A DNA stretch of 64,000 nt from Auriscalpium vulgare (Eukaryota > Basidiomycota > Agaricomycetes > Russulales > Auriscalpiaceae): positions 682,001 to 746,000 of the forward strand of contig JAHBBC010000016.1 in the NCBI GenBank assembly GCA_019915015.1, given 5' to 3'. This document shows, piece by piece, positions 35,090 to 47,054 of the stretch; the stretch's first letter is position 1; each line of letters starts with the position of its first letter. A model generated the notes under the pieces. That model worked only from the letters and a program-made list of their open reading frames with translations. It ran no database searches and was not told the DNA's origin. A program made the position numbers and the translations under genes.

Positions 35090-36870
35090 GCAAAACAACA
35101 AAAAGAGGGAAAAGGATGTTGTGGCCTCGGCTTGGCGCGCTGGTACTTATAGCGATGTCAACGACCTGGTATGGCGACCGGTGCGCTCAGTCCGCTTACG
35201 CGTGGGTGTGACAAAAGCGGGGGCCGGCCACACGCGACGCGCAGGACAACGCACCGCTCGCGCTAATCGTTTCTTATCTGGACACTGTTAGGACGCTGCA
35301 CAGATGGCCTATGGAAGCAGTGTTAATGGGCGAGACGTTGCCTATCTGCTCAGCAAACCTGAGCCAGGGCAGCAGGTTGATATGAACTCTCTAGAACCTA
35401 CAGCGTTGTCAATCGCCGCGCGGGAGAGAATTCAGTTTCAAATTGCGTACTGGTAGACCGACGGCTGACCGGGACTGCCAAACCTCTCCCTAAGTCGAAC
35501 TAAGAGGCCCATACTTCGTATTCTGTTTACGGGGATTGGGAGCTGGGAGTTCAGGAATACCCAATCCGGAGAGAATATACTTCCGGTCCAGGCGGCAGCG
35601 TGCTGCTGCAGGCTTACGGCATGACTGCCGGCCAGGCCCACGTCCAGGGGTCGCGTTGTAGTACATTGCTACGGTTGCACCAACGATCGCCGATGTTCGT
35701 TGGATATCTCCAGAGGATATCTGAGGATGGCCAACGGCAACAATTGGAACTTGAACCAATAGAGGTCCACAGTCGTGCTCGGCGTTCTTGGAGACCTGGG
35801 GAACTCGGAGGCGTGGTGTTGGTCGCTCCGGAGCTATGCCGCAGGAGAGGGACGTCGCAAAACCAGACGGTGGGATCAGCACCTTGGTAGCAGCTTCATG
35901 AGCATTGAGCGAGTTGTGATAACCACTCGGATTGAGTGGAGAGGCCGAGAGACGTACCTAGTGCAAGAGCGACTCAGGCTAACTGCTCACACGATCCTAG
36001 TCTCCGTTGCCGACCTTGCGCGGAAGACAATCGTTCCGCCACACACGATCGTATCCACCCCGCTGTCGGCGGTCCGAATGCCCATAAACACGGCGTATCT
36101 CATCCATAAGTAGTCTCGTATCATGGCCCAGGTTTTCACCCAGATGTAACCCAACACTGCGACAAGGGAGCAGGGCGCCGAGTCAGACACCTCTCGGCGT
36201 AAAGATAATTTGGGCAGCAGTCAACAGATCCTCGGATAGCCTCACTCATATCAACCTGAGGTCTATCTGGGAGATATGAGGACTCTGCACCTGACTTTGA
36301 ACATGCGTTAGCCCTCCTGGCCAGTAAATGATCTTTACTCACTCCGAGTCTTCCAGTTCTTCCTGTTACACACATCTCTGGCAGGATGGTCTTTTTCGCA
36401 TTTCGTTTCGAACGAAGTCGGGCTTTACGACGCCCCTAGTCGCGGTGGAGCGCATCTACTGCGGTCAAGCCACCGGTGCCCGTGCCACTGGGGCCCCTGG
36501 GGGGCGCCGAGAAGTTCAAGCAAAACTGTGGTTAGGTTTGCGTTAGGTTAGGGTCACTGGCCTATCAACAGTCCCTCACTGCTTGGCAAGCGCTCAAGCC
36601 TCAGACCTGGCCCTCTAATACTATCTATGTAGGTCTACAGCGTCCAATGAACTCTCAGCTCCACCAATCAACTGAGTACTGACGCGTCGCCTGTCAGGTT
36701 ATAAGTTTGAGACAAACATGTATACATCCTCCTCTTCTGACTAGTAATACAAAGAAAGCGCTGAGACCCGTCTACCTTAACCCTACATAAAACCTTTACT
36801 CAAGCCACGAACCCCTCTATGAGACCGACAAGTTGTCTGAAACGAGCTCTCTGCATTGAGATGCACGAGC
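35090..36870. other. Gene-poor 1.8 kb stretch
   Basis: Several ORFs of 60-130 codons but none with a recognisable domain or coherent splicing. A TTAGGTTAGGG string near 36541 is too short to be telomeric. May be degenerate sequence plus the RTA1-like promoter. Confidence 0.45.
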
Positions 36871-38481
36871 TCACGTACGGAAGAACCGCGACGCCGCTTT
36901 GGGTTTCTCGATCACCTTTCCCGTACGAGACGGCACGCGCGTAGCCTGCGGCTCAGGGCTTGAAAGCACAGGGGCCTCAGCTTTGGAAGCTGACGCTGGG
37001 GTGTTCTTTGATGCCTTTGCAGTTGCAGTCGCCTTCGCCGCACCCGTCTCTCTCGCAGCCGAACCAAGCGCGACCGCGTTTGCTGTCATAACGCTCTTGA
37101 TCGCTTTATCGTAGTTGTTGTTTTCTGTAATCACCATCAGCAGACGCTCTGGAGGCAAGACACATGCTATCACATACTGGCAGCTTCCGATGCATCCCAA
37201 AGCATGACACCGCCGAAGGACGACCACGTCTTCTGTGCATTCTTGGCGAAAGTCGCGAGCGTGTTTGGTCCGACGTAGCCGTCACCGGCGGCCTCCGAGC
37301 TTGCGGCAGCGCCAATGTACACCTTGATGTTCTTGTTGGCAGACAGGGTCTTCGCCCAGTTGTCCCTGTTCCTGGATCAGCACATGCACGGACATCATGA
37401 ATACGACATGAGATGCTCACCATGTGGCGAAGTTGTATTCCTATCTCAGAGGGTTAGGGCTAGCGCGGTAGTAAGCAGGATCAACGACTTACACTGGGCG
37501 CGCTCAATTCACAGTAGTTGTTGTAGAATTGGACATACACAGCGTCGAAAGAAGCTGCATTGAGAGCTGCGCCGATGTTTGCGTCAGGGTAGGGGCACTG
37601 AGGAGCAGCAGTGATATAGTATCTGACAAGCAGTCAGTCATCAAGCATAATCAGAACAACGACAACGTACTTCTTGCTAGCTCCACTCGCATTAGATCGG
37701 ATCCGATTCACAAACGTTGAGTAGTGCGCCGGCGATCCACTCTCGATGTCAAGGTCAATGCTAGGAGTCGCGTCAGCAATATGATGGAGTAATATGAAGA
37801 CAGGCCTACCCATCAAGAACGGCGGTCCCAAACGGGCGGATTGTGCTCGAGCCTCCCAGGAATAAGTTCCACACCTTGTCCGCGAGGCTATTGGCAGCGC
37901 TGTCGTCCGAGAAACCAACTTGGCCAGTCGCGCCACCCATGCTCAACGTGATGATTTTGCCCTTAGCTTGGCAGGCCTTGATCTGCGATGCCATGAATTG
38001 GCAATTGGCCAGCGCGGTGCCGGGAAACACGCCGTTGTCCCATTGGTTGCAAGACTGGATCTTCGTGAGACACGGAATAAGGCGTTCGACAGAGTGAGTG
38101 AAGTGCATACATTGGCAAAGTCGATCTCGGGCTCAGAGGTACCCGAGCCTGTGCCGAAGAACACGTAGAGAAAAGCAAGGACGATGTTGTCGATCGTGTC
38201 GTCTTCGCAATACGTTGAAAGATCGCCCTGGGTCCCAGCGGAATCCTGGCCCCAGTAGCTGCATTGATGGAACGATGAGTATCAGCATTGAAAGCGTTGA
38301 CGAAGAACTCACACGGCGAGCTGATTGAATGTTATGTTAGACAGAAACGATCGAGGAGATGCTAAAGTGGACAAACATTGTCGTTACGCGTAATGTCATA
38401 GGCTGCCAAGACGCGAGTGACGAGGCCCAGAGCGACGGTGAAAAACGCGAGAACGCGGGAACCGCAGAGGAAGGATACCAT
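36871..38481 (-). CDS. GH18 class III endochitinase, secreted
   Basis: Hydrolyses chitin by the substrate-assisted GH18 mechanism, at the cell wall or outside the cell. Nine exons: 38377-38481, 38313-38320, 38111-38258, 37810-38054, 37671-37760, 37493-37622, 37421-37440, 37178-37371 and 36871-37124; 397 residues. A signal peptide ([17 protein letters not shown] region) precedes [20 protein letters not shown]. The catalytic motif [16 protein letters not shown] has the general-acid Glu at about residue 175. Other typical parts are [39 protein letters not shown] and [10 protein letters not shown]. The tail of about 75 residues is Ala/Thr/Lys/Pro-rich with no carbohydrate-binding domain visible. 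Exon 2 is only 8 nt (CTCGCCGT). Confidence 0.94.
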
Positions 38482-39490
38482 GGTGACGAGGAATGCGTGC
38501 CAAAAGCCCTACACGAAGATAACACTGCGCTGTGATCTTTTATAGTGGCCAGCAAGCATCGACCCGTCACTTGCTCCTTCATTTGGCGATGGGAAGCATC
38601 CATTCTTGCCTATACTCGACCGGCGGGATGAGCGGTATGCCGAGATGTCCCCAAAAATTCGAGGGATATGTCCGGTGCCGCTGGAATGCGCACATACGGA
38701 AAGGCAATCATACGTGGCAGTAATGCCACCACATGCTGAGATGGTGAGCAGGGCCATGAGAAGCCAGCAGGCAGCGTGCGAGAGTCACGCGAAGGCGGCG
38801 AGTGGTGCTCCCATGGCGGGCGATGCGCTGGCACGGAGTAGGGTCCGTATGGTCCCGGTGAGCGGAAAATGGAGAGGCGGCCAAGGATGTCGCGCGACGA
38901 ATCGCATCGACCGGCTTCGCTGATTCGGATCGCATGGAGCATCTCTGGTTGAGTTCCCATGGCGCTGGACGTTGGCTGGCAAGCAATATGAGACAGAAAC
39001 TGCGAACCAGTCAAGTTTCAAAGATTGTGCGAGCTCGAAGTTGTTCCAGTACGAGAAGCATATTGTGAGCAGAACTCGAGAGAGATAGAGAATGGTTGAT
39101 GAGATACAAGGCGGCTGGTTCGAAGACATTCAAGAGCCCGGGGATCATGGCAGCAGGAGGCGACTCCATATTCCGAACAAAGGAACAGACTCCGTGCCCA
39201 TGCGGACGCCGCGGCGCGCATGCCCGCCGGCCGTGAGTCCTGCCTGGTGCCACCACCACAAAGCCTCCCATGAGTCCAACCGTCTGCTGCCTGTATGCCT
39301 CCATAATCTGTCTGTTATCGCCGTCGAGGTTAACAATTGTAACTTCTCTCGAGCTTGACTTATCAGAAGTTGTTCGCGGGCCGACTTCGTTTGAAGCTCG
39401 CGCGCAAGTCATCGGTCATCTGATCGTAGCGATCGCAGCAGGATATGGGTGCTCATAGCGTGTGTTTGACCTTTGCGACGTACGCATACA
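38482..39490. promoter_or_regulatory. Divergent promoter region, chitinase / galactokinase
   Basis: 1.0 kb between two diverging start codons. Overlapping short ORFs on both strands were judged non-coding. I did not find a distinct operator. Confidence 0.4.
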
Positions 39491-41496
39491 ATGGCCGCCC
39501 AGCTGCCCATTCCCGTCTACACATCGCTGGAGACTCTCTACGCTGATCTCGGCACAGCAACCAACCACGCGTGTGTGGCTCTCCTTTCCTTCGATTTCGC
39601 AGCTTATCTCTCTTCTCAGCGCCCGCTGGAATGACCTTGCTGAAGAGTTTCAGAAACGCTTCGGGAGGAGACCAACACATATCGCTCGTGCACCCGGACG
39701 CGTCAAGTAAGGAGTCCCTGAACCTGCCGGTCGTAATCCTATCCAACCACTAATTGACGCGTCTAGTCTTATCGGCGAGCACGTCGACTACGCCCTCTTT
39801 GGTGTGCTCCCAGCTGCCATTGAACGCGACATCTTGATCGCGTGCGCACCCCGAGACCCCAGTCTCTATCCGCGTGGCGACGTGAACGCCCACAACTTGC
39901 ACCAGAAGTACACCCCGCAATCATTCACGCCGACAAAGAAACGGTCAAACTCCATCGGATCCGGTCCTCCCGAGGAGGAAGTGCACGTCGAGGAATGGCA
40001 TCTTGACATTGACAAGAAGGAGCTGCGCTGGGAAAGCTATGTCAAGGCAGGGTACTATGTGCGATCTCTCCCTGCCCACATGCTCAAAATCGATACTCAT
40101 ACAAGGGGTGCAGGGCGTCTTGAATCGCTTCTTTCCGACGTCCGCCACGGAACTAGAACACCCCATTCCCGTCGATCTCCTTGTGACCGGCACCGTGCCC
40201 GCTGGATCGGGGCTGTCATCCTCTGCAGCTATGGTCGTCGCTTCCACGCTGGTGTTCCTCGCTGCAAACGACAAGCTCGACGGGGTCACCAAAGGCACGC
40301 TGGTCGAGATGTCCATGGAGAACGAGAAGCGCGTCGGTGTCAATAGCGGCGGGTATGTGCCTCGCATTATTTTCGAGAAGTTGTCTTCATTGATATCCAT
40401 AGGATGGACCAGGCCGCTTCCGTGATATCCACGCCGGCCTCCGCCCTGTATGTCACGTTCTACCCCCGTCTGGCCGCTACCCCCGTTGCCCTCCCCGGCT
40501 CGTCTGCCTCTTCTACGAGCTCGCCGCGCGCTGTCTTCATCCTAGCGAACTCTTTGGTGACCTCCGAGAAGGCAGTGCATGCCCGCACCCGCTACAACCT
40601 GCGCGTCGTCGAGACGCTCGCCGCCGCGCGCATCCTCGCGCTGCACCTAGGTTTGTCCGTTGATCCGCGTGAGCGGCTTACCTTACGCCAGGTTGTCGGA
40701 CGTTTGGGACAGGAACCGGAAGAAGGTTGGGCGGAAGACGACGAGTCTTTGAGGACCACTCTGCGACTGGCCGTGAAGGAGGTGGAGCGTCTGAGACCTG
40801 CCTCTGCAGATCAGGATGGGCAGGAAGGTGTCACACTCGACGAAATGGTGAAGCTCAGCGGCATGCCAGAGACTGAATTCCGCGAAGTATACCTGGATTG
40901 GATTGACGGTACGTGCTACCTGCCGTATAGGAAACAACTCTACTAACGCACGGCTTGGCGTGTTAGTCGACGCGACTCATTTCCAGCTATACAAGCGAGC
41001 TAAGCACGTCTTCACCGAGGCGTTGCGTGTCCTGCAGTTCCGCGAGGTCTGCGCGCGGCAAGATGCAGCTGACGCGTTGAAGGAGCTCGGAGACTTGATG
41101 AACGCGTCGCAAACAAGCTGCAGCCGCGACTTCGACTGCTCTTGCGCAGAGCTTGACCAGTTGACCCAGATTGCCAGGGATGCAGGTGCATACGGTAGTC
41201 GGCTTACAGGTATGAATGAATGAAAGCAATGCATTTCTATTAGTGGTTTTAATGTCTATCCAGGTGCCGGCTGGGGTGGATGTACGGTATCGCTGATTGC
41301 GGAAGACAACGTCTCATCTTTCATTGAGAAGCTGACGGCTGCATATCCGCCATACAATAACTTGAAGGGCGATGCCCTGTCGGAAGTTATTTTTGCCACG
41401 AAACCGAGCAGTGGAGCATGCGGTATGTGGCTTTCCTCCTTCAGGCTCAGTCACTGATTAGCCCGACCACGCTCAGTATTCAAATTTGACGCGTAA
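39491..41496 (+). CDS. GAL1: Galactokinase
   Basis: Cytosolic GHMP kinase that phosphorylates galactose to galactose-1-phosphate, first step of the Leloir pathway. Eight exons: 39491-39570, 39620-39706, 39767-40058, 40114-40352, 40403-40908, 40967-41209, 41264-41422 and 41477-41496; 541 residues. The galactokinase signature [20 protein letters not shown] sits at about residues 48-67, the GHMP ATP-binding loop is [18 protein letters not shown], and the C-terminal motif is [25 protein letters not shown] is the substrate-side helix. The last exon is 20 nt (VFKFDA and stop). The other Leloir genes are not nearby, so there is no GAL cluster in this window. Confidence 0.96.
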
Positions 41497-44400
41497 AACG
41501 ATAAAAAGAGCTGATGTAACAAAGGAAATGTTGTAGAGCATATGTCAGTCAATTCACCTAGCATAACGGTCAAAACACCAATGCCGCGCGCAAAAGCCAA
41601 AGGCCCTACCCCCGCCATGCAACGTAGCCCTGGTTCATGTTTCATGCATTGTGGCGGTCTCATGCTGTATCCACACGCATCTGGCTCGCTGATGTCGATC
41701 GATGTACACTGGGAGCGACACTGTCGCCTGGCAGGCGACAGCATGCAACTGATGGTGTCTCTGTCTGGCATGTTACCGCGATCGGTTCCGTTAGGCTTCC
41801 ACCGATGCCATGTCAAAAACGTCTGATTGCCCCCCATGGTACCAATGCGCATCCAGAGCCTATTTGAAACGTTAACCCGTCAAGAGTTCCGACAATGAAT
41901 TCATGCCCGGTCAACGGTTATGTCCATGCGGCCCCGAGTACGGCACAACAGCTACTCTCAGTCTCTCACAGCAAGAGTACGTACGCGAGCGTCTGACTTA
42001 TTGTTTTCGCTCTCACCCTGAGTTTCATGTGTCTTCCGCTTCCACAGGCGTTCTCGAGGGATTTGTTCTTTCGCTGAAGTCTCGAGCCTAGATGTATGAT
42101 CAGAATGTTTATCTTCTGATATGATAAGGTCAGACTAAACCAAACCGCCATATGTTAGCATCAAATCTCAAACTCGAAGTCCGTCGGAAAGGGAAATTGA
42201 GTCTGAGCGTTTGGCTCCCACGCGCCAACGAATCAAACAAATCTTTCAGTGCTAGTGCTGGAGCTTGCATCGATCAGTGATCATCTCGTCGGAGTGCAGA
42301 CCTCCAGACGCAAACTCACAGGCCGAACATCACAGCCTTCTGAGATGAGATAAGAGGTGGCGGCAAACGCTCGGGGAGGCGACGTGCCGGAGACAGCTGA
42401 CGAGGATGTCCGTGGCCAAGAATAACAAGATTTGTGTGCGATGAGGCTCGGGCGCGCGTCAGGCGAACGGGCGGTGTGGTCTATCTTTGGGGGCCACGTA
42501 CGGAGCGCACGCCTTTACTGTGACCGGGCTCGCCCTGCGCCGCAGACGGCGTCAATGGTGGTGGCGCCGGCCATCCACCATCCGATGAGCAGTAGTACTG
42601 CCGCAGGATCAATAACTTGTCTGCCGCGCCGTGTGAGAGAGTTGTAAGCCGCGCGGACAGTTGGCCGACGCTCGACTTGGATGGTGGGCCTCCAGGAACA
42701 GGGCAGGGTAGACACATGAGGGCCACGCGGAGAGTCTTGTGGGATGCCGCGGTGCGACGGGTGTCTGCGAGACAGTCAGCTGCGGTGCCACCCCACGCAG
42801 ATGGCCAAATATCCTCGCCTTAATACCCATTTCGGACAGTCTCGTGTTGCAGGAGTCGCAACCATGCGTTGGCGGAGTCTGACGATAGCGCCTGGGGATC
42901 ATTCATCCATCAAGCATGGCTGGAGGCATCATCGATGTGCAGAGCATATGTTGATACCCATGTGGATGTGCGTGTAGACGTGAGTGAACACACGTAGGAT
43001 TTCCGAGGGTGAATGGGTCAACCCGACGACATTTTGGCGCTCATGACACGAGCCTCGCAGCCCCCTGCGTGCCTGCGGTAGTACGGGGTCCAGCGGGGAA
43101 TGAAGGTATACGCGTGTGTGCCTGCCGCGGGTCGTTCGCGTTGCGCTCGAGGCAGACGAAGGTAGCGCGGCCGGCGGGCTCTAAGGGAGAATGCGCTCCC
43201 AGAAGCAGGCCAGGAGGACGACGCGAGGTGACGAGGCAGTAATGAGGACACGCGAGCGTGCCGTGTGCCTAACGAGCGACTGTCTGCTGCGGCGCCACAT
43301 GATAAAGTACCTGCGCACATACCACTTACACGCGGCCTGGGCAACGGGTTAGGTCCACTTTATTGCGCACTGGACGGGACCCACTGGGCCCTATGACTTG
43401 GTGAGATCTGCCGATCGGCAGCGCGGAAAGGTTAATCGTGCGGCGGTGTCCTAGGCTCGTGTATGCAGCATGTACCCAGGCATGGCTGGCAGGAATCACG
43501 AGCATCGACAGGATGGGGGTTTGCGGACAAGCCAAAAACACCGGAGCGGGGAAGTGCATCGAGCAGGCTGTGCCGGGGTTTATCGCTGAATTGACCTGAT
43601 CGGGGTCATCGGGGGTCGGGGCAGTGGTCGGAAAGGAAAGAGCGTTAATGACAACGGGCCGGGTGCATGTCCTGCGCCCGACTGGCCGAGGATTGGCGAG
43701 TAGGCAAATTGTATTCGTTGATTTGCAAGAGGGCAGGATATGGCCATCGGCGTGTGCAAGTACTCTTTCGCGCTCCAGGTCTGCCGCAACAAATCGTCCG
43801 AGATGTCCCCTAAATTCTGTCGCTGGTCTTGATCATTGTGATTTGCATATCTGAAAGAACCACACCCAACAGAAATCCGACGGGATCTTGCATCAATTGC
43901 TGACCCTTGAGCAAAAGATTTCCTTGCCAATACACGAAAGAAACGTCACAGCGGTGCACTGTTGGGCGAGTACATGCACCCGGGCCGTCGGCAAAGGACT
44001 CTGGTCTGCTGCGCTAAGAGGATTGGCCGAGGCAGTGCAGATCTGGCCGAGGTGTTCCTATCCGCCGAATGCTGTGCAGACGCGAGCACGCCCGGGTCAA
44101 GTCGCCATCCATCTCGTCGACGGCTTCGATGCCTCCCTTGATCATTCCGTCTGCGCAGCACGAATCTCGCGCCAGATGCCGCATCCTTGCGGCGTCTCCC
44201 GAGTCGAGCAGCGTCGCGCGACGGTAGGTTTTGAAATACCCGCCACCCGTGCCTATGAAAATGAGAAACGAGTCACAGATTCGGTGGTGCTCGACCCGGG
44301 TGCTGGTGGCGACAGGCGACTGCCACGAGGTGGCGCGAAGGGAGGCGGAGGCGCGATGACGCCCGTCATGGCTGTGCGGGGGGAAGTCTGCGACGTTGAC

Positions 44401-44950
44401 GGGGGTGATGCAGGCTCGACGAACACGCCGTCCGGTTGACCCGAACGCAATGTTGACAAGTTATGCGGCAGACAAGGCCGCACAGTAGGAGAGTTAGATT
44501 GATTCGGGGGTCATGCTGTGCGGTGCTGTGTCGGAAGTCCGAAACAGCGCAGGTGAATGCGATCAAGAGATGTTGGATTGGTAATGTGCCGCTGCCGGCC
44601 GTCCTGCGGTGAGCGCGTGCAGGCCGACATGGCCAAAATGTGTACGACATAAGTTCGGGGGGAGCTGGAGGGTAGTGGTAGCGGTGCAGGGAGCACCGCC
44701 TCGCACAGGATGTTTGGCGGTGAATGCGGTGTCGCGGGGGGCCAATTGGGTGCGGAAGTGGACCAAAGATGGCGGACATTACATGATGAAGTGCCGGGCG
44801 TGCCCCGAGGACCTTCTCCCTCTTCCCACTGTGCCAGACGCTCTCTTGCTCGCGACACAGCCCCGTATTCGTTCTCACAGCCTCAGATCGCCCCCTGCAG
44901 TCCTCTTCAAAGGCCTCCTGCTCCCATCTTATATTGCACCCCCATCCGCC
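41497..44950. other. Gene-poor 3.5 kb stretch upstream of the Crz1-like gene
   Basis: No ORF in this interval shows a recognisable domain. The 183-codon plus-strand ORF at 43888-44439 and its neighbours have random-looking composition. The right part is probably a long promoter and 5' leader of the C2H2 regulator. A strong small hairpin is annotated at 41721-41741. Confidence 0.45.
41721..41741. other. Perfect hairpin: 8-bp stem, 5-nt loop
   Basis: CTGTCGCC and GGCGACAG flank TGGCA, 225 bp beyond the galactokinase stop. It might fold in an RNA or be a palindromic protein site; nothing ties it to a function. Confidence 0.4.
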
Positions 44951-47054
44951 ATGGAACATTTTCATCAGGACCACCCGTATATATCAGATCTCGACAACCT
45001 CGATATTTCCCCTCAGCACAACTCCTTCGAAGACTTCCACAGCCCCCGCTTCCCCGCCACACCCTCATACAACGGCTCATACCAGAACTCCCCCTACTCC
45101 GTGGTATCAGAGCTAGACTTCGACTCCAAACACGACGCCCTCGGCCTCTTTGACGCCGACCCGCTCGTCGTCCCCGCCACCGAAGACTACGATCCCAATT
45201 CCTACGATCCCCCAGCTTCCGCAGGCTTGCTCATGTTTGACGGTGCATTTATGTCCGGTGTAAGCAACGACGACCACCATGTTTCGCTCTCAGTCACCCC
45301 GGCTGAGGACCGCAACCCCTACGACCAGCCGTCGCCATCCTCTTCGGCAGGCGGCCAGGAGAACGACCGCTCGTCTCCCGCATCCTCCATCTCCGACCAC
45401 CCCCACCCATCCCCGCACATCAACTTCAACCAGCTGCATGTCGACTCGCCGTACCTTCCCAGTATCGCTATTCCCAGCGAGCACGCGTCACCGCAAATGA
45501 AGCCTCAATCGCCACCCACTCTCCAGATACCCGACGAGCCCCAGCCCCGACAGGCGATCACCGCGCCTGGCGTGCACATCGTGCCAGCGACGCCTGTCAG
45601 TGGCGGCGTCTACCGCAATCAGGGCCTGATCGCTCAAGGTGCGTCCCCATGTTTTTCTTTGCCTGACTGGGCAGCAACTGACATTCGTCTCAGGATCGCA
45701 TCAATCGACGCAGAGCACAAGCAACTGGGCCAATGACCAAGCGACGGGGCAATATCCAGCTGGTCTCGCTTTCAATTTCCCCGGCCCACAACAGCAGTCT
45801 TCGCAACAACAGCCGACTGAAGATTTCCTTCTCCCCCCATCACCCTCGCGTACGCGGGCGAAGTCGGACACTTCTTTGCGACCTCCACAGTGGGGTCTTC
45901 CTCAGCAGCTTGGACAGCAGCAGCAGCTCGGTGACCCGCGCAACACGGTGAACATGACCGATGTTCTCCCGCCAGTCTCAGATCTCTATTCGCGACCCTC
46001 CACCTCCACCTCACCCCCCTTCCCGCTCCCGTACCAAGGTCCTTCCTCACAGCCGCAGTACAACGCTCGCACCCAAGACTTTCTTTCACCGAACTTTGGG
46101 CAGGGCGAGCTCCGGCGTGCACGTTCGGACGGCGGGCGCCACCGGCAGGTGCGCTCAGAAGACCTCAGCCGATTCATGCCGCACGGGCAGCCACACAGCC
46201 AGTATCTCATGCCTGACGCGATCCTTCCGATCTCGCGTGGCGCGAGCAGCGGACACCACCGAAGGGCTTCCAGTGGCTCGCGCGAGGCGTGGTCCCCATA
46301 CCCCAGCCCGTCCGCGAGTCCGCGGGCCGGTGTCGAGCCGCTGCCGAACGTCAGCTCCGGCCGGCATCACCTCGTCGACGACTATGGCGGCGACTATGGT
46401 AGCGCGGTCGTGAGGGGCCACGGTGGTACGCGCAGCGAGGCGGACCAGGCGGTCGCCAAGCCGAATGTGACGACGACGGCGACAGCAGATGCGAGCATGA
46501 AACGGCGGATCAACGACGCCAAGTTTGTCTGCCCCGTACCCGGGTGCGGTTCGACGTTCACTCGACACTTTAACCTAAAGGGTTAGTCTCCCCCGTTGCC
46601 ACCATCAACCCCTCCGCTTCACGTTCATGGGCGCTGATCACGATGCTTTTTTTTGATCTGCAGGGCATATGCGCTCGCACAATGACGAGAAGCCGTTCCA
46701 GTGCAAGTGGCCTGGGTGCGGTAAAGGCTTCGCTCGGCAGCACGATTGCAAGCGACACGAGCAATTGCACTCGAATCACCGCCCATTCACTTGCGAAGGC
46801 TGTAAGAAGCCCTTTGCGCGCCTCGACGCGCTTAATCGTCATCGTGAGTGCCTGCCTTTGGCCCCTGCGCCCTCTGTCACGCATGTCTGATGGCGGTTTT
46901 TATCACAGTGCGCTCGGAGGGTGGTTCGGGATGCGTGAAGGCACAGGAGGCCAGTGGGATGCCGTACCCGGGAGGGGACGACCTAGGTCAATCGACGAAG
47001 CCCGATCCTGAGGACGGGTGGGATGACACCTTCCCGAACGGGCTGATGCTCTAG
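44951..47054 (+). CDS. CRZ1: Crz1-like C2H2 zinc-finger transcription factor
   Basis: Likely calcineurin-responsive regulator acting in the nucleus; the assignment rests on the finger array. Exons 44951-45638, 45694-46581, 46664-46843 and 46909-47054 encode 633 residues. The first 450 residues are Ser/Pro/Gln-rich and unstructured, as in Crz1, with serine-rich stretches ([20 protein letters not shown]). Three fingers follow: [20 protein letters not shown] (then HMRSH), [20 protein letters not shown] (then HEQLH) and [20 protein letters not shown], with RSEGGSGC closing it as a C2HC finger. FARQHDxKRHE plus FxRxDALxRHL is characteristic of Crz1 proteins. The protein ends in an acidic tail ([17 protein letters not shown]). 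I did not identify a clear PxIxIT docking motif. Confidence 0.85.

Noticed and set aside
36529..36551. TTAGGTTAGGG string resembling telomere repeat
   Set aside because: Less than two clean units and surrounded by ordinary sequence.
43888..44439. 183-codon plus-strand ORF upstream of the Crz1-like gene
   Set aside because: No recognisable motif and strongly overlapped by opposing ORFs; treated as promoter region.
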